64,000 nt of DNA from Extensimonas soli. GTDB lineage: Bacteria; Pseudomonadota; Gammaproteobacteria; Burkholderiales; Burkholderiaceae_C. Positions 9,815 to 18,849 of the stretch are shown one piece after another. A program made the translations under genes and the position numbers. The stretch spans positions 434,001 through 498,000 of the forward strand of contig NZ_JARGEL010000013.1 in assembly GCF_029211265.1 (NCBI RefSeq), in the 5' to 3' direction. Position 1 is the first letter of the stretch, and each line of letters opens with the position of its first letter. The notes under the pieces were generated by a model that was not told where the DNA came from, searched no databases, and worked only from the letters and a program-made list of their open reading frames with translations.

Positions 9815-10315
9815 GTGAACCAGCCCGCAAACGATTCCGCCGCCGCACCCAGAGCCATCAAGTATTACTGGGAAGACCTGCCCGTGGGCACGATGCTCGA
9901 CCTTGGCAGCGTCACACCCTCGCGCGCGGAAATCATCGCGTTCGCCCAGCAGTACGATCCACAGCCCTTTCACCTCGACGATGCTGCGGCGGCGCAATCG
10001 ATGTTCGGCAAGCTCTGCGCGAGCGGCTGGCACACCTGCAGCATGGCGATGCGGCTCACCGTCGATCACTTTCTGGGCCAGGCTGCGGGTCAGGGCTCGC
10101 CGGGGCTGGACAATCTGCGCTGGCTCAAACCGGTGTTCCCCGGCGACACGCTCTCACTGCGCCTGCACATCATCGGGGCGCGCCCCATGGGCTCGCGCCC
10201 CGAGATCGGCCTGACGCGCGCCAAGTGGGAGATGTTCAATCAGCACAATGAAATGGCGTTGACCATGGAAGGCTCGTTCATGTTCCGGCGGCGCGCGCCG
10301 GGTGCCGCTGCATGA
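9815..10315 (+). CDS. MaoC-like hot-dog dehydratase
   Basis: 166 aa single hot-dog domain protein related to (R)-specific enoyl-CoA hydratases. The catalytic motif is YDPQPFHLDDAAA (residues about 45-57), with Asp and His of the hydratase-2 motif, followed by GWHTCSMAMRL. A GTG at 9815 is the likely start: it has AGGAGA at 9803-9808 and removes an Arg-rich leader of the longer frame. Substrate is probably an enoyl-CoA or related thioester, but none is indicated by neighbours. Stops 49 bp before lemA. Confidence 0.85.
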   Translation: MNQPANDSAAAPRAIKYYWEDLPVGTMLDLGSVTPSRAEIIAFAQQYDPQPFHLDDAAAAQSMFGKLCASGWHTCSMAMRLTVDHFLGQAAGQGSPGLDNLRWLKPVFPGDTLSLRLHIIGARPMGSRPEIGLTRAKWEMFNQHNEMALTMEGSFMFRRRAPGAAA

Positions 10316-10364
10316 TTTGACTTTTGCCTGCCCTATGATGCAGCCCGGAATAGGAGGAGGGGCC

Positions 10365-10958
10365 ATGTCAAAAGGTGCAATGATTGCCGTGGGCATCGTG
10401 GTGGTGCTCGGGGTCTGGGCGGTTGCCATTTACAACCGGCTGGTGCAGTCGCGCAACCGCATCGCCAATGCGTTTGCCCAGATCGACGTACAGCTCAAGC
10501 GGCGGCACGACCTGGTGCCCAATCTGGTCGAGGTGGCGCGCCGCTACCTGGCCCATGAGGCCGCCACGCTCGAGGCCGTGATCCAGGCGCGCGGCCGGGC
10601 GCAAAGTGCGGCGGCGGCTGCGCACGCCGCGCCTGCCAGCGCCGCCGCCATGGGCGCGCTGGCCGCGGCCGAAAATGCCTTGGGCAGCAGTCTGGGGCGC
10701 CTCATGCTGGTGGCCGAAAACTACCCCGAACTCAAAGCCGACGTGACCATGCAGTCGCTCAGCGAAGAGCTCACGAGCACCGAGAACCGCCTGGGCTTCG
10801 CGCGCCAGGCGTACAACGACCAGGTGCTCGAATTCAACGACCAGGCCACCAGGTTCCCGGCGCTCATCGTGGCCAGGTTGCTGAGCTTTCCGGTGGCGCC
10901 CATGCTCCAGTCCACGCGCAGCGAAGAAGAGCGCGCTGCGCCCAAGGTGCAGTTCTGA
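10365..10958 (+). CDS. lemA: LemA family protein
   Basis: 197 aa protein with one N-terminal membrane segment (AMIAVGIVVVLGVWAVAIYNRL, residues 5-26) followed by the LemA coiled-coil body, with RNRIANAFAQIDVQLKRRHDLVPNLVEV and QSLSEELTSTENRLGFARQAYND as family landmarks. A strong Shine-Dalgarno, AGGAGG, precedes ATG at 10365. It is followed 40 bp later by an M48 peptidase, a frequent pairing. LemA proteins are thought to act as scaffolds or adaptors at the membrane; the exact role here is unknown. Confidence 0.92.
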   Translation: MSKGAMIAVGIVVVLGVWAVAIYNRLVQSRNRIANAFAQIDVQLKRRHDLVPNLVEVARRYLAHEAATLEAVIQARGRAQSAAAAAHAAPASAAAMGALAAAENALGSSLGRLMLVAENYPELKADVTMQSLSEELTSTENRLGFARQAYNDQVLEFNDQATRFPALIVARLLSFPVAPMLQSTRSEEERAAPKVQF

Positions 10959-10998
10959 GCCTGTAGCCTGAGCGCAGAGCGCGCGTGGACAATCCGGG

Positions 10999-12099
10999 AT
11001 GAATTTCTGGCAACACCAGGAGGATGCACGCAGGCGCACGCGCCGGCTGCTGCTGGCGTTTGCCCTCGCCGTGCTCGCGCTGGCCGCGGCCGTGCATGGC
11101 GCGCTGGTGCTGGCCTGGCTGGGCGTGGGCTGGATGCTGCACCTGCGCTTGCCCTTTCCGCTGGGCTTTGCGCAGGTCAACGTGGGGGTGACGCTGCTGC
11201 TGGTGCTCGGGGGCTGGCTGCTCGAGATTTCCAACCTGCGCGCTGGCGGCGTCAGGCTGGCCGAGCGCATAGGCGCGCGCGAGGCGCGGCCCGCGGTGTC
11301 GCATGCCGAGCAGCGCCTGTGCAACATCATCGACGAACTGGCCATTGCCGCGCACATGCCCCGGCCCCAGGCCATGGTGCTGCCCCGCGCCGACGTGATC
11401 AATGCCTTTGCCGCGGGCTGGGAACCTGCCGACGCCGTGGTTGCCGTGACCCAGGGCGCGCTCGACTATCTGACGCGCGAGGAACTGCAGGGCATGGTTG
11501 CGCACGAGCTGAGCCATTTGTACGAGGGCGACACCTACCTCAAGATGCAGCTCGCGGGCATGGTGCAGGGCCTCGAACTGGTGCATGGCTTTGGTGACCA
11601 CTTGCGCGGCTACGGAGCGCTGGGGGTGTTTTTTGGCTCGCTGGTGATGGTCGTCGGTTTCGCTGGCTGGCTCGCAGGCCGGGTGTTCAAGGCCGCCGTC
11701 TCGCGCCAGCGTGAATACCTCGCCGACGCGCGCGCAGTGCAATGGACGCGCAGCAAGAACGGGTTGGGCGGCGTGCTGCGCAAGGTGCTGGCGCAATGGC
11801 AGGCGGCCGGGCAGGCTGCGCCGGTGTCGCACGAGCGCGTGGCCCCCATAGGGCTCGCGCACCCCGTGGTGCAGCACATGCTGCTGGTGGAGTTGCCCTC
11901 CAGGCACCTGCTCGCGCATTGGCTCGATTCGCACCCGCCGCTCGCAGAGCGCGTGCAGCGCATCTACGGCCGCAGCATGCCGCCGCTGCCCGTAGCGCCC
12001 GTTTACGAGGCCCCCGATCCACCACGCCGCCCAGCCGCCATGCCCGAGCCCGGCGCGCAGACGCTGGCGTCCAGAGTCGATCCGTTTGCGCGTCTTTGA
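10999..12099 (+). CDS. Membrane M48 family zinc metallopeptidase
   Basis: 366 aa integral membrane protease of the HtpX/Ste24 superfamily. Two membrane spans lie near the N-terminus (LLLAFALAVLALAAAVHGALVL and VGVTLLLVLGGWLLEIS). The zinc motif is HELSH in MVAHELSHLYEGD (about residue 168), and a third ligand Glu is likely in SRQREYLADARAV (about 239). Another hydrophobic segment, LGVFFGSLVMVVGFAGWLAG, precedes it. The C-terminal 60 residues are Pro-rich. It follows lemA on the same strand, so the two may work together in envelope quality control, as suggested for this pair elsewhere. Confidence 0.9.
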   Translation: MNFWQHQEDARRRTRRLLLAFALAVLALAAAVHGALVLAWLGVGWMLHLRLPFPLGFAQVNVGVTLLLVLGGWLLEISNLRAGGVRLAERIGAREARPAVSHAEQRLCNIIDELAIAAHMPRPQAMVLPRADVINAFAAGWEPADAVVAVTQGALDYLTREELQGMVAHELSHLYEGDTYLKMQLAGMVQGLELVHGFGDHLRGYGALGVFFGSLVMVVGFAGWLAGRVFKAAVSRQREYLADARAVQWTRSKNGLGGVLRKVLAQWQAAGQAAPVSHERVAPIGLAHPVVQHMLLVELPSRHLLAHWLDSHPPLAERVQRIYGRSMPPLPVAPVYEAPDPPRRPAAMPEPGAQTLASRVDPFARL

Positions 12100-12147
12100 G
12101 GGCGGTGCGCTGCAGGACGGGTTGTCAGCCGCGCCCTGCGCAGCGGC

Positions 12148-13857
12148 TCAGCCCTGCGCCCCTTCGATCACGAACTGCACGCGCCGCTCGCCGCGCCATT
12201 CGTTCACGTCGAGCCGGTAGGCCAGCAGCGCGCGTGCGGGCAGCGGTTCGGTGCGGCCGAACCAGATGGCATCGACCGGTTCGCCCTGGTGTTTGAGCTT
12301 GAGCGACAGGTGCTTTTCCTTGACCAGGCGCTGGCCCAGCACTTCGAGTTCTTCGCTGAACACGGGCGCGGCGAAGCCCTGGCCCCAGACTTCGCGCTGC
12401 AGCGCGTCGGCGAGTTCGGCGCGGCGGTATTCGGGCGCGAGCGGGCCGTCGGTTTCGAGCTGGCGCGTGAGCGTGGCCGGCTCCAGCCACTCCTGCGCTA
12501 CCTGCGCGAATGCTTGCTCGAACCGCTCGAAATGCTCCTCGGCGATGGTGCATCCCGCGGCCATGGCGTGGCCGCCGAACCTGAGCAGTACGCCCGGATG
12601 CCGCTTGGCCACGAGGTCCAGCGCGTCGCGCAGGTGAAAGCCCGGGATGGAGCGGCCCGAGCCCTTGAGCTCATGCTCCTTGCCCGGCGCGGCGCTCGCG
12701 GCGAACACGAAGGTCGGGCGGTGCAGCTTGTCTTTGAGGCGCGAGGCCACGATGCCGACCACGCCTTCATGAAAATCCGGGTCAAACACGCTCACCGCAG
12801 GCGGCGGTGCTTCGGCGGCGTCGAACAGGTTTTCGGCGAGCGCGAAGGCCTGCGTGCGCATGTCGCCTTCGATTTCGCGGCGCTCGCGGTTGATGGCGTC
12901 CAGGGTCTGTGCGAGTTCGTCGGCGCGCGCCGGGTCGTCGGTCAACAGGCATTCGATGCCCAGCGTCATGTCGGCCAGGCGCCCCGCGGCGTTGATGCGC
13001 GGCCCGAGCGCAAAGCCGAAGTCGAAGGTATTGGCCGCCTGCGCCTGCCGCCCCGCCGCGCGAAAAAGCGCCGCCATGCCCGCGGGCATCTGGCCCGCGC
13101 GCACGCGCTTGAGGCCTTGCGCCACGAGGCGCCGGTTGTTCGCGTCGAGCCGCACCACGTCGGCCACGGTACCCAGCGCGACGAGCGGCAGCAGCGCGTC
13201 GAGCCGCGGCTGGCTCGCGGCGTCGAAACGCCCGCGCGCGCGCAATTCGCTGCGCAGCGCAAGCAGCACGTAAAACATCACGCCCACGCCCGCGAGCGCC
13301 TTGCTCTCGAAGCTGCAGCCGGGCTGGTTGGGGTTGACGATGGCGTCCGCGGGCGGCAGCGCGGGGCCTGGCAGGTGGTGGTCGGTGACGAGCACGGCCA
13401 GGCCCAGCGCCTTGGCGCGCGCCACGCCTTCGACGCTGGCGATGCCGTTGTCCACGGTGATGAGCATGTCGGCACCGCGCGCATGCACGCGCTCGGCAAT
13501 CGGCGGCGTGAGGCCGTAGCCGTCGGTCACGCGGTCGGGCACGAGGTAATCGACGTGCCGCGCGCCCAACAGGCGCAGGCCGCGCACGCCGACGGCGCAG
13601 GCGGTGGCGCCGTCGCAGTCGTAGTCGGCCACGATGCACAGGCGCCGGTCTTGCGCGATGGCGTCGGCAAGCAGTGTTGCCGCCTGCGTGATGCCGCGCA
13701 GGCCCTCGGGCGGCAGAAGGCGCGCCAGGCCGTCGTCGAGCTCGTCCTTGCTGTGCACGCCGCGCGCCGCGTACAGGCGCGCAAGCAGCGGATGCACGCC
13801 CGCCTGCTCCAGTGCCCAGACGGCACGCGGGGGGATTTCTCTGTTAATGATTTTCAT
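12148..13857 (-). CDS. recJ: Single-stranded-DNA 5'-3' exonuclease RecJ
   Basis: 569 aa, the normal RecJ length. DHH-superfamily motifs are present: ADYDCDGATA (about 76-85), the VDNGIAS loop (about 135) and the DHH signature in TDHHLPG (about 158-164). The DHHA1 region holds FRFGGHAMAAG-type residues near 430 and an OB-like C-terminus. RecJ degrades 5'-ended single strands in recombination, mismatch and base excision repair. The start ATG overlaps the stop of the upstream gene by 4 bp, so it is translationally coupled to the conserved unknown at 13854-14834. Confidence 0.95.
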   Translation of the reverse strand: MKIINREIPPRAVWALEQAGVHPLLARLYAARGVHSKDELDDGLARLLPPEGLRGITQAATLLADAIAQDRRLCIVADYDCDGATACAVGVRGLRLLGARHVDYLVPDRVTDGYGLTPPIAERVHARGADMLITVDNGIASVEGVARAKALGLAVLVTDHHLPGPALPPADAIVNPNQPGCSFESKALAGVGVMFYVLLALRSELRARGRFDAASQPRLDALLPLVALGTVADVVRLDANNRRLVAQGLKRVRAGQMPAGMAALFRAAGRQAQAANTFDFGFALGPRINAAGRLADMTLGIECLLTDDPARADELAQTLDAINRERREIEGDMRTQAFALAENLFDAAEAPPPAVSVFDPDFHEGVVGIVASRLKDKLHRPTFVFAASAAPGKEHELKGSGRSIPGFHLRDALDLVAKRHPGVLLRFGGHAMAAGCTIAEEHFERFEQAFAQVAQEWLEPATLTRQLETDGPLAPEYRRAELADALQREVWGQGFAAPVFSEELEVLGQRLVKEKHLSLKLKHQGEPVDAIWFGRTEPLPARALLAYRLDVNEWRGERRVQFVIEGAQG

Positions 13858-14834
13858 AGCGCTTTATGCAGGTCAGATAGGCGCAAAGGCCGAGAAACGC
13901 TCTGAAGGCGTTGCAGCCAATTGCGCCGTGCCGGGCCGAAGCTGAGGGCGCCATGCTCGCCACACAGCGTCAGCTGCACGGCCGCGCCGCGCTGCATTTG
14001 CGCGTGCAGTGCGGTAAGGGGCCCGGCGTCGAGCTGCTGCCAGGCGGCGGCCCAGGCGTGCCAGTCTTCGCGCAGCGCGGGCGCGCGCAGGTCTTCGGCC
14101 ACGGTCAGGGTGGTGGGGGCGGCGGCCGTGGCTGCGCGGGACATGTGCCAGTCTGCCGGCAGCGCGCCCGCGCCGTGCACCCAGAAGGCGTTGACGGCCG
14201 GCAGGCCCTGCGCCTCGCGCGCAGCGTTGAAGGGGTGGGTGTAGAGCAGCATCTGCACCTCGCTGTGCAGGCGCTGCAGGCGGCGCGCGGCCTCGGAGCT
14301 CGCCAGCGGCGGCAGCCAATGGCGCACGTCGCGCCCGAGCACGCGCTCGAGCGCGGCGGTGCGCAGGTCGGCAAACAGCGCGCCTTGCGCGAGCCAGCGC
14401 GTGGGCTGTTCATAATGCAGCGTGATGCCGTCTTCGGCAAACCACGGCGCGAGGATGTCCAGCAGCGCGCGCGAGGCGGCTTCGTCGAGGCGCAGCGCGG
14501 CGGGGTCGCTGAGCGTCACGTGGTCTGCGCCTATGTGCCACAGGCACGGGGTGACGAAGGCCCAGGCTTGCGCTCCCGGCGCTTGCCCTTGTTCCACACG
14601 CCGCCAGGCCGCCCACGGAATGCGCCCGTCTTCACTGGGCAGCCCGAGCGCCTGCGCCCAGGCGCGCTCGTGCGGCATGGAGAGGCTCTGGGGCGTGCCC
14701 GCGAGTGAGGCGCCGGGCGCGAGGCGCTGCAGCAGTGCGCGCAGCATGGGCAGGTCCAGCGCTGGCAGAACCTGCGTGCAACCTGGGGCCGGGCTGAGCG
14801 CGTACGGGATGAGCAGATGCGAGGCAGCAGGCAT
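13854..14834 (-). CDS. Conserved protein of unknown function upstream of recJ
   Basis: 326 aa cytoplasmic protein from ATG at 14834. I recognise it as a betaproteobacterial family often labelled phosphoglycerate mutase, yet I see no RHG or metal-binding motif of either mutase class. Landmarks are HLLIPYALSPAPGC at the N-terminus, FVTPCLWHIGADHVTLSDPA (about 135-155) and HPFNAAREAQGLPAVNAFWVHGAG (about 255). It precedes recJ with a 4-bp overlap and diverges from lolC, whose start is 44 bp away; the two genes must share a very short promoter region. Function unknown. Confidence 0.75.
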   Translation of the reverse strand: MPAASHLLIPYALSPAPGCTQVLPALDLPMLRALLQRLAPGASLAGTPQSLSMPHERAWAQALGLPSEDGRIPWAAWRRVEQGQAPGAQAWAFVTPCLWHIGADHVTLSDPAALRLDEAASRALLDILAPWFAEDGITLHYEQPTRWLAQGALFADLRTAALERVLGRDVRHWLPPLASSEAARRLQRLHSEVQMLLYTHPFNAAREAQGLPAVNAFWVHGAGALPADWHMSRAATAAAPTTLTVAEDLRAPALREDWHAWAAAWQQLDAGPLTALHAQMQRGAAVQLTLCGEHGALSFGPARRNWLQRLQSVSRPLRLSDLHKAL

Positions 14835-14878
14835 GGGGCGATATTGTGCGGGACGGGATGCCACAATCCGCGCTGACC

Positions 14879-16135
14879 ATGAACATTCCCTACGAGTTGG
14901 CCCTGGGCTGGCGCTACACGCGCGCGGGGCGCGCGACGCGCCGCAACGGCTTCATTTCCTTCATTTCGGGCGTTTCCATGCTGGGCATTGCGCTCGGTGT
15001 GGCGGCGCTCATCATCGTGCTGAGCGTGATGAACGGCTTTCAGCGCGACGTGCGTGACCGCATGCTCAGCGTGGTGCCGCACATCGAAATTTTTGCCCCC
15101 GGCGGCAGCGCCATGCCCGATCCGGCGCGCACCATGGCCGAGGCGCGGCGCAACCCGCAAGTCCTCGGTGCTGCGCCTTTCGTAGCGTCCCAGGCACTGC
15201 TGGCGCGCGGTGAGGACATGAAAGGCGTGATGGTGCGCGGCATAGACCCGGCGCTGGAGCCGCAGGTGACGGACCTGGCGCAGACGCTGCGCGGCAGCGC
15301 GCTGACGCAGCTCGTGCCCGGGCAGTTTCGCGTGCTGCTGGGGCACGAGCTTGCGCGCGCGCTGGGCGTGGACGTGGGCGACGTGGTGACGCTGGTTGCG
15401 CCCGCCGGCCAGGTGACGCCCGCGGGCGTGGTGCCGCGCTACAAGCAGCTCACGGTGGCGGGCACGTTTTCTTCGGGGCATTACGAATACGACTCGGCGC
15501 TGGTGTTTCTGCATATCGACGATGCCGAGCGAATTTTCCGGCTCGAAGGGCCGACGGGCGTGCGTCTCAAGCTACAAAATTTGCATCGCGCACCCGAAGT
15601 CGCGCAGGAGCTTGCGCAAACGCTCAGCGGCAATTTGCTGATCCGCGACTGGACGCAGCAAAACCGCACCTGGTTCGCCGCCGTGCAGATGGAAAAACGC
15701 ATGATGTTCATCATCCTCACGCTGATCGTGGCCGTGGCGGCGTTCAACCTCGTGAGCACGCTGGTCATGGCCGTGACCGACAAGCGCGCCGACATCGCCA
15801 TCCTGCGCACGCTGGGCGCAAGCCCGCGCAGCATCATGGGCGTTTTCATGGTGCAGGGGGCGCTGGTGGGCGTGATAGGCACGCTCAGCGGCCTGGTGCT
15901 GGGGCTGGCCGTGGCGCTGAACATCGACGTCATCGTGCCCGCGCTCGAACGCCTGTTCCACGCGCGCTTTTTGCCGCAGGACATCTACCTCATCAGCAAA
16001 ATGCCCAGCGATCCGCAAAGCGGCGACATCGTGCCCATCGTGCTGATTTCCCTCGTGCTGGCCTTCGTCGCCACGCTGTACCCGAGCTGGCGCGCCAGCC
16101 GCATGAACCCGGCCGAGGCGCTGCGCTATGAATAA
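14879..16135 (+). CDS. lolC: Lipoprotein-releasing ABC permease LolC/E
   Basis: 418 aa inner membrane permease of the LolCDE complex, which extracts lipoproteins from the inner membrane and passes them to LolA. An N-terminal membrane span ([23 protein letters not shown], about 30-50) precedes a large periplasmic domain to about residue 265. Three C-terminal spans follow, including [22 protein letters not shown], and the FtsX-like coupling region [19 protein letters not shown]. Start set at [17 protein letters not shown], the usual N-terminus. Only one permease gene occurs here, so it may be a LolF-like protein serving as a homodimer. It overlaps lolD by 8 bp. Confidence 0.92.
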   Translation: MNIPYELALGWRYTRAGRATRRNGFISFISGVSMLGIALGVAALIIVLSVMNGFQRDVRDRMLSVVPHIEIFAPGGSAMPDPARTMAEARRNPQVLGAAPFVASQALLARGEDMKGVMVRGIDPALEPQVTDLAQTLRGSALTQLVPGQFRVLLGHELARALGVDVGDVVTLVAPAGQVTPAGVVPRYKQLTVAGTFSSGHYEYDSALVFLHIDDAERIFRLEGPTGVRLKLQNLHRAPEVAQELAQTLSGNLLIRDWTQQNRTWFAAVQMEKRMMFIILTLIVAVAAFNLVSTLVMAVTDKRADIAILRTLGASPRSIMGVFMVQGALVGVIGTLSGLVLGLAVALNIDVIVPALERLFHARFLPQDIYLISKMPSDPQSGDIVPIVLISLVLAFVATLYPSWRASRMNPAEALRYE

Positions 16136-16844
16136 ATCGGATGCACTTTCGTTTGCCCCGCCCGTGCTCGGCCAGCTGGTGCTGCAGGCCACGGGCTTGG
16201 CCAAGCGCTTCACCGAGGGGCCGCTCGACGTGCGTGTGCTGCAGGGCGTCGATCTGCAGGTGCGCGCGGGCGAGACGCTGGCCATCGTCGGCGCCTCGGG
16301 CTCGGGCAAAAGCACGCTGCTGCACCTGCTCGGCGGGCTGGACGCGCCCACGGCGGGCCGCGTCGAGCTGCTGGGGCACGACCTGGCCACACTCACACCC
16401 GAGCGCCAGGGGCAGCTGCGCAACCGCTACCTGGGCTTCATCTACCAGTTCCACCACCTGCTGCCCGAATTCAGCGCGCTCGAAAACGTCGCCATGCCGC
16501 TGCGCATCCGGCGCCAGCCCGTGGCAGCGAGCCAGCAGCAGGCGGCGCAGGTGCTGGCCGCCGTGGGCCTGCAGGAGCGCCTGCGGCACCGGCCCGCGGA
16601 GTTGTCGGGCGGCGAGCGCCAGCGCGTGGCCATCGCGCGCGCGCTCGTCATGCGCCCGGCCTGCGTGCTGGCCGACGAGCCCACCGGCAACCTGGACCGC
16701 GCCACGGCGCACACCGTGTTCGAACTCATGCTGCACCTGGCGCGCGAACAGGGCACGGCCTTCATCGTGGTCACGCACGACGAAAGCCTCGCGGCGCGCT
16801 GCGAGCGCGTGCTGCGGCTGGAGGCGGGGCGGTTAGCGCATTGA
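16128..16844 (+). CDS. lolD: Lipoprotein-releasing ABC ATPase LolD
   Basis: 238 aa ATP-binding subunit of the Lol exporter. Walker A is GASGSGKST (about residues 56-64), the Q-loop lies in [18 protein letters not shown], the signature is [15 protein letters not shown] (about 160), Walker B is [12 protein letters not shown] and the switch His is in VVTHDE. The [10 protein letters not shown] segment is the LolD-type sequence that contacts the permease. Start codon overlaps lolC; the last 12 bp overlap the end of the convergent globin gene, leaving no room for an ordinary terminator. Confidence 0.95.
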   Translation: MNKSDALSFAPPVLGQLVLQATGLAKRFTEGPLDVRVLQGVDLQVRAGETLAIVGASGSGKSTLLHLLGGLDAPTAGRVELLGHDLATLTPERQGQLRNRYLGFIYQFHHLLPEFSALENVAMPLRIRRQPVAASQQQAAQVLAAVGLQERLRHRPAELSGGERQRVAIARALVMRPACVLADEPTGNLDRATAHTVFELMLHLAREQGTAFIVVTHDESLAARCERVLRLEAGRLAH

Positions 16845-17279
16845 GTGGGCTGCCTCGTCCCCGCCATGGCTGTGCGGCGGCGGAGCAAAGGCGGGGCGCT
16901 CGTTGAAGTAGCCCGTATAAAGCTGGCACGCGATGCCGTGCGCCGCGCGCTGGGCCTGCTCGGCGAGGGCCGGGGGCAGGCAGCGCGCGGTGTGCTGCTG
17001 CCACAGCCGCGTCCAGGCGGCGAAATGCGCGGGTGTCAGGCCGCGCAGGGCCATGTGTTTTTTGAACACGTCGCCGCGAAAGCTTTTGCTGCCGAGCAGC
17101 ACCGTGCTCCAGAAGTCCACCATGCGTGCGAGGTGTGCGTCCCAGCGGTCTTTCAACGCGCTCTCGAAAACCGGCCCGAGCAGCGGGTCCTGGCGCGCCT
17201 CGGCGTAAAAGCCGTGCACCAGGCTGCGGATGTCGGCGGTTTGCGTGGGGGGTGTGGGTGGCGAGGCGGTCGCGGACAT
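16833..17279 (-). CDS. Group III truncated haemoglobin
   Basis: 148 aa globin of the group III type. Landmarks are [22 protein letters not shown] (A/B helices), [31 protein letters not shown] holding the E helix and the proximal-His region, and the WTRLWQQ Trp. It is the last gene of a minus-strand pair with the RIC protein (12 bp gap), opposite nsrR, so nitric oxide responsive control is likely. Role in NO or peroxide handling is inferred from this context. Its 3' end overlaps lolD by 12 bp in convergent orientation. Confidence 0.88.
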   Translation of the reverse strand: MSATASPPTPPTQTADIRSLVHGFYAEARQDPLLGPVFESALKDRWDAHLARMVDFWSTVLLGSKSFRGDVFKKHMALRGLTPAHFAAWTRLWQQHTARCLPPALAEQAQRAAHGIACQLYTGYFNERPAFAPPPHSHGGDEAAHSMR

Positions 17280-17291
17280 GGTGAAAGAATT

Positions 17292-18011
17292 TCAATGGCA
17301 GGCGCAGCCCGGCGCGGCAGCGGCTTCGAACTGCGGGAACAGCACGTTGTTTTCGAGGTGGATGTGCGCCACCAGGTCTTCGCCGAGCTGGGCGATGCCC
17401 GCATACAGCGCGCGCCAGGTGTTGCAGGCGGCTGCAGGCGGCGTGGCGTCGTTGGTGAGCGCGGCGAGCTTTTGCAGCGCCGCGCCGTGCTCCACGTGCT
17501 CGCTGCGCATCATGCTGATCGGCTGGCCGACGAAGGGCGCGCCGCCTGCGCGCAGCATGGGGAAAAGAATTTGCTCTTCTTTTTGCATGTGTGAGAGCAA
17601 TTCTGCCTCCATGGCTTCGAGCAGGTCGGCCAGGCCCGCGGGCACCTGCGGGTGCGCGCGGTGCACGGCCTCCACGCGGCGCGCCATGCGGATCAGCTCG
17701 GGCAGCTGCGCGCGGTGCACTTCATGGTAGCGCGCGAGGATGTGGTCTATGAGCGCGCCGGGCGCCGTGGCTTCGGGCAATGCGTTGCTGCGCTGCAGCG
17801 GGGCGATTTCGGCCAGCACGGCCTCGGCGTCCAGCCCTTTGCCCGCAGCGGCGCTGCGCAGGCTTTGCTGGCCGCCGCAGCAAAAATCGAGCTTGAGCCG
17901 GCGAAAGATCGCGGTCGCGCCGGGCCACTGCACGGCGATCTGGCCGATCGGCAGGTCGGCACTGAGCGCGGGAGCGCTTGCGGTGGTGGTGCTGGAGAGG
18001 GTGGCTTGCAT
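17292..18011 (-). CDS. Iron-sulfur cluster repair di-iron protein (RIC/YtfE/ScdA)
   Basis: 239 aa. An N-terminal ScdA_N-type domain carries LKLDFCCGGQQSLRSA (about 39-54). A hemerythrin-like four-helix bundle follows, with the metal-ligand motifs LIDHILARYHEVHR (about 87-100), HMQKEEQILFPML (about 140), MRSEHVEHG (about 170) and HIHLENNVLFPQFE (about 215-228). RIC proteins restore Fe-S clusters damaged by NO or oxidants. The gene starts 92 bp from the divergent nsrR, and the interval holds NsrR-like palindromes. Symbol left blank because ytfE, scdA and norA are all used for this family. Confidence 0.92.
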   Translation of the reverse strand: MQATLSSTTTASAPALSADLPIGQIAVQWPGATAIFRRLKLDFCCGGQQSLRSAAAGKGLDAEAVLAEIAPLQRSNALPEATAPGALIDHILARYHEVHRAQLPELIRMARRVEAVHRAHPQVPAGLADLLEAMEAELLSHMQKEEQILFPMLRAGGAPFVGQPISMMRSEHVEHGAALQKLAALTNDATPPAAACNTWRALYAGIAQLGEDLVAHIHLENNVLFPQFEAAAAPGCACH

Positions 18012-18024
18012 GGATGAACTCCTA

Positions 18025-18079
18025 AAGATGCACGATGTGTGAATATTTTATGCCATAAAATTCATGCAATGTTCATCTT
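18025..18079. promoter_or_regulatory. AT-rich divergent operator region with NsrR-like palindromes
   Basis: The interval between the RIC and nsrR starts is far more AT-rich than the genome around it. Three partly overlapping 11-1-11 palindromes can be drawn: 18025-18047 beginning AAGATGCAC, 18042-18064 with the perfect core ATTTTATG-C-CATAAAAT (18045-18061), and 18057-18079 ending TTCATCTT. The outer two carry AAGATG/CATCTT, as in the known NsrR consensus. Sites at both edges and one in the centre would let NsrR repress both genes. Motif reading by eye, no score computed. Confidence 0.55.
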
Positions 18080-18103
18080 TTGCTTGACGCACCCTAAAGT
18101 TTT

Positions 18104-18610
18104 ATGCGCCTGACCCAGTGGACCGACTACAGCCTGCGTGTGCTCATGTACTGCGCCATCCATGCCGAGCGCGCGCAGCCCGTGACCATCACCGAGATCG
18201 CCGAGGTGCATGGCATTTCGCGCAGCCACCTCATGAAGATCGTGCAGGAGCTGTCGGCGCGCGGGCTGCTCGACACCACGCGCGGACGCGGCGGCGGGGT
18301 GCGCCTGCTGCAGCCGGCGCAGGTGATCACGGTGGGCGCCGTGGCGCGCGCCACCGAGACGGATTTTGCGCTGGTGGAATGCTTCGACGCAGAGCGCAAC
18401 CAGTGCCGCCTGCGCGGGCGCTGCCGCCTGCAAGGCGTGCTCGAGCAGGCGCTTGCCGCCTACCTGGCCGTGCTCGACGGCGTGACGCTGGCCGACCTGG
18501 TGGCCGAGCCGCAAGTGTGGCAGGGCGTGCAAGCCTTGCCGATGCCGTTCACGAGCGGAGCCGGTGCGGCAGGGCGGAAGGCAGATGGATGCCCTGCGGA
18601 GAAGATTTGA
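18104..18610 (+). CDS. nsrR: Rrf2-family NO-sensing repressor NsrR
   Basis: 168 aa Rrf2-family regulator. A winged helix (ITEIAEVHGISRSHLMKIVQELSARGLL, about 29-56) is followed by the wing RGRGGGVRLLQP. The Fe-S cluster cysteines are in the C-x5-C-x5-C pattern of VECFDAERNQCRLRGRCRLQ (Cys at about 91, 99, 105). NsrR loses DNA binding when its cluster reacts with NO. It lies back to back with the RIC and globin genes. The stop codon TGA ends on the first base of a 178-bp repeat, so the last few residues may have been altered by insertion. Confidence 0.9.
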   Translation: MRLTQWTDYSLRVLMYCAIHAERAQPVTITEIAEVHGISRSHLMKIVQELSARGLLDTTRGRGGGVRLLQPAQVITVGAVARATETDFALVECFDAERNQCRLRGRCRLQGVLEQALAAYLAVLDGVTLADLVAEPQVWQGVQALPMPFTSGAGAAGRKADGCPAEKI

Positions 18611-18787
18611 ACCCAGATTGTCCATTAGGCGGTGCTGCGCACCTACGCGGGCGCTGGCGGACGTCTGCCGGTCATTTTGGCCGCGGCTTCGGCGTCCATG
18701 GCACCGGCTATGGACTTCTCACCCGCGACCAAACTGCCTCGCCAGCCGCCTCGCCATCATCCCGCGTCCTAATGAACAATCTGGGTT
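18610..18787 (+). repeat. 178-bp palindromic-ended element (family A), copy 1
   Basis: MITE-like element with terminal inverted repeats AACCCAGATTGTCCAT (18610-18625) and ATGAACAATCTGGGTT (18772-18787), 15 of 16 bases pairing. A central hairpin GTCCATGGC-ACCG-GCTATGGAC lies at 18694-18715. No coding capacity for a transposase. Two further copies of identical length lie at 19578-19755 and 33906-34083. This copy fills the gap between the nsrR stop and the serB stop. Confidence 0.85.
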
Positions 18788-18817
18788 GAATGAAATTGGC
18801 CTCTAACGATTGATGGA

Positions 18818-18834
18818 CAAGCGCTAGAAGCTAT
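18818..18834 (+). repeat. Short dispersed motif, copy 1
   Basis: CAAGCGCTAGAAGCTAT, one mismatch from the motif CAAGCGCTAGCAGCTAT that occurs exactly at 56702-56718 and in related form at 34187-34203 and, reversed, at 45227-45243. It lies between a family A element and the serB stop. The function is unknown. Confidence 0.5.
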
Positions 18835-18849
18835 CGAAAAAGAAGCAAT

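Noticed and set aside
12289..13905. Long plus-strand frame opposite recJ
   Set aside because: Antisense to a well-supported gene, with no motif.
18062..18625. Minus-strand frame beginning MDNLGS opposite nsrR
   Set aside because: Start comes from the 178-bp repeat and the rest is antisense to nsrR.
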